A stretch of 64,000 nucleotides of DNA from Strongylocentrotus purpuratus. Its lineage: Eukaryota; Echinodermata; Echinoidea; Camarodonta; Strongylocentrotidae. The notes beneath the pieces were generated by a model that saw only the letters and a list, made by a program, of their open reading frames with translations, did not search any database and was not told the DNA's origin. Where the stretch lies: positions 34,914,630-34,978,629 of the forward strand of contig NW_022145609.1 in assembly GCF_000002235.5 (NCBI RefSeq). The letters run 5' to 3'. Below are positions 62,599-64,000 of the stretch, in pieces. The translations under genes and the position numbers were made by a program. How positions within the stretch are numbered: position 1 is the first letter of the stretch; each line of letters opens with the position of its first letter.

Positions 62599-64000
62599 CT
62601 GTGGATCAGAGGGAAAAGAAGAGACGAACCAGAATGAGCATCTGGATGTCCGGTGCTAGAAATTGAACACGAAATAGTGTATAATTTCATCAAAGTCCTA
62701 GATAAAGAACAAATCTCCCACAGAGTTCACTTATTCCCCTCTCAAAATATCCCGAAACTTCGCACATAGTCCGAATCAAAAGAGGGCATGCCGCGACTAA
62801 AACATCAAATTATGTGAAATAATAATGCAATTTACTACGCTCGCGAAGGTAAATAGCGGCCTGCTTGCAGCTTGGCAGACGATAAAAGCTTGACCCATCA
62901 TTTGTCATGACTTGCCCTTCGAGATCAACCAGCATTTTCTTACATGTACTATACCTAACAACATTGCAACTTCGCAAAGCAAACAGAGCCTCCAACCAAT
63001 TCCTACTTTTCCGAAAACAAAAAACTTGTTTAACTTCCGTCAGCGGTAGATGTCAAATTTATGCCATGTGACGGCAAACGCACGAGATTCGAAAAGGTAA
63101 ACATAGATTAAAATCAAGAACTCATTTGAAATAAAAGTCAATCATAATAAGACAATTACACAATGATGTTTACCCTTAATTACTTGTAATTTTCTACCTT
63201 ATTCTAAACTTGCCATTTCTTGGGCAAAATTTTAGTTCAAATAATCGCAGGGTTAGTAACCACAATTTTAACGAAACATGTGGACTTCATTCGCGCTCTT
63301 TTGAATCTGCGTGTGTCGCAATATTTGCGAAGGACGGCTAAAGCTCGACAGGCCAGGTTGTAGATATTTAAACGGGGCAAAGTTTTGATACATCATAATT
63401 ACACCGGAGTCTTGTATGGCGCTCACGTCTGGCACAGTGCTACTCCTGGCGCTCCATTATTATTACCATGGTTATCTTTAGCACGGGTGCCATTAAAGCG
63501 TTCGAGCATTTCAAAGAAGTTATTCCTGCCAGCTTTACCACAACTGGGTAGAGTGGTAAGTTTAGATTAATCTCTTGCCAAAGGACATTAGTGCTGCGCC
63601 TGTTCGACAGGGATTCGAACCACTACCTGATGGTTCACAGTTCAAGACTTATTCACTGAACCACATTACTTCTACAGATGTATAAGTATATCTACCCTAA
63701 ATTGATGTGTGACCTATGTGTAACATACATGATCTCATATTAAATTATTTGCTTCCTTTATACATTATTTACCATGGAAAATAAACACAAACAAATCCCC
63801 ACTCATTTTCAATTTGCTGGACACTTTTCTGCAATGTTAAGAATACAGTGGGTTGTACAGAATGCTCACTAGCTAGCCTCACTGCCAAACTAGTAATTAC
63901 ATGCATTTCTGTCCATTTCAATTATGGTTCCTGTGACTCTTTGTGAAAAAAAGAACTGGTAATAGAATCACCATTGGGTCAAAGTATCATAAATTAATAG
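62599..64000. other. Upstream of the helix-1 exon; first Patched exon not found
   Basis: The minus strand was read for an exon encoding the usual N-terminal ALEQISKG-type end with a phase-0 donor; none was recognised. Bases 62760-63370 are somewhat richer in CpG than the rest. A SINE relic is at 63560-63668. Otherwise nothing recognised. Confidence 0.5.
63560..63668 (-). mobile_element. tRNA-derived SINE relic
   Basis: On the minus strand ATGTGGTTCAGTGAATAAGT (box A-like) and GTGGTTCGAATCCCTGTCGA (box B) are followed by the body CACTAATGTCCTTTGGCAAG. A different family from the SINE at 9155-9425, but it shares its body with 57650-57735. Confidence 0.7.

Noticed and set aside
62810..62995. 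Upstream minus-strand frame as the first Patched exon
   Set aside because: It lacks an ATG at the assigned start, has no phase-0 donor joining to exon 2, and does not resemble the Patched N-terminus.
1..64000. CRISPR array, operon, prophage or other prokaryotic system
   Set aside because: The window is an animal gene with GT-AG introns, and its repeats are eukaryotic transposons and microsatellites.

Overview
The window holds most of one gene on the minus strand, a Patched (Ptc, PTCH1/2-type) Hedgehog receptor, together with its large repeat-rich introns. I traced 20 consecutive coding exons from base 62598 down to base 2842. All introns are GT-AG and all junctions are in phase. They give about 1096 codons, from just before the first membrane helix to helix 11. 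The first exon (N-terminus) lies beyond base 62598 and I could not find it. The last exons (helix 12 and C-terminal tail) lie off the left edge. As I remember the human gene, these exons match PTCH1 exons 2 to 20 one to one, most with identical or nearly identical lengths and the same phases. The exception is human exon 6, which is split in two here. No other protein-coding gene could be supported.

The organism is a eukaryote with multi-kilobase introns, AT-rich intergenic sequence, TTAGGG-type repeats, tRNA-derived SINEs with ATT-repeat tails, and many small inverted-repeat transposons. The protein is clearly animal, and the near-human exon plan suggests a slowly evolving lineage. An echinoderm, perhaps a sea urchin, is my best guess, but this is inference and not proven by the sequence.

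Layout on the plus strand: 1-349 is a minisatellite; 349-2841 is intron 3' of the last exon seen. Bases 2842-8753 carry nine exons (helix 5 to helix 11) in a compact block. Bases 8754-19641 are an 11-kb intron with a tRNA SINE, foldback elements and microsatellites. Bases 19642-28323 carry seven exons (second half of the first extracellular domain, then helices 2 to 4). Bases 28324-34943 are an intron with telomere-like repeats, a reverse-transcriptase relic and a complex foldback transposon. Exons follow at 34944-35041, 35390-35459 and 39053-39242. Bases 39243-62405 form a 23-kb intron containing a 593-bp near-perfect palindrome beside exon 2 (62406-62598).

The most notable non-genic signals are: a decayed but in-frame partial copy of the exon for helices 2-3 inside its own upstream intron (22932-23015); a 1.3-kb foldback element with 8-bp target duplication (33622-34913); a 593-bp palindrome with 99% identical 286-bp arms and a 9-bp target duplication (61608-62200); a run of 44 C (G in the pre-mRNA) 176 bases upstream of an exon; and several TIR-element families, one with four copies in this intron set.
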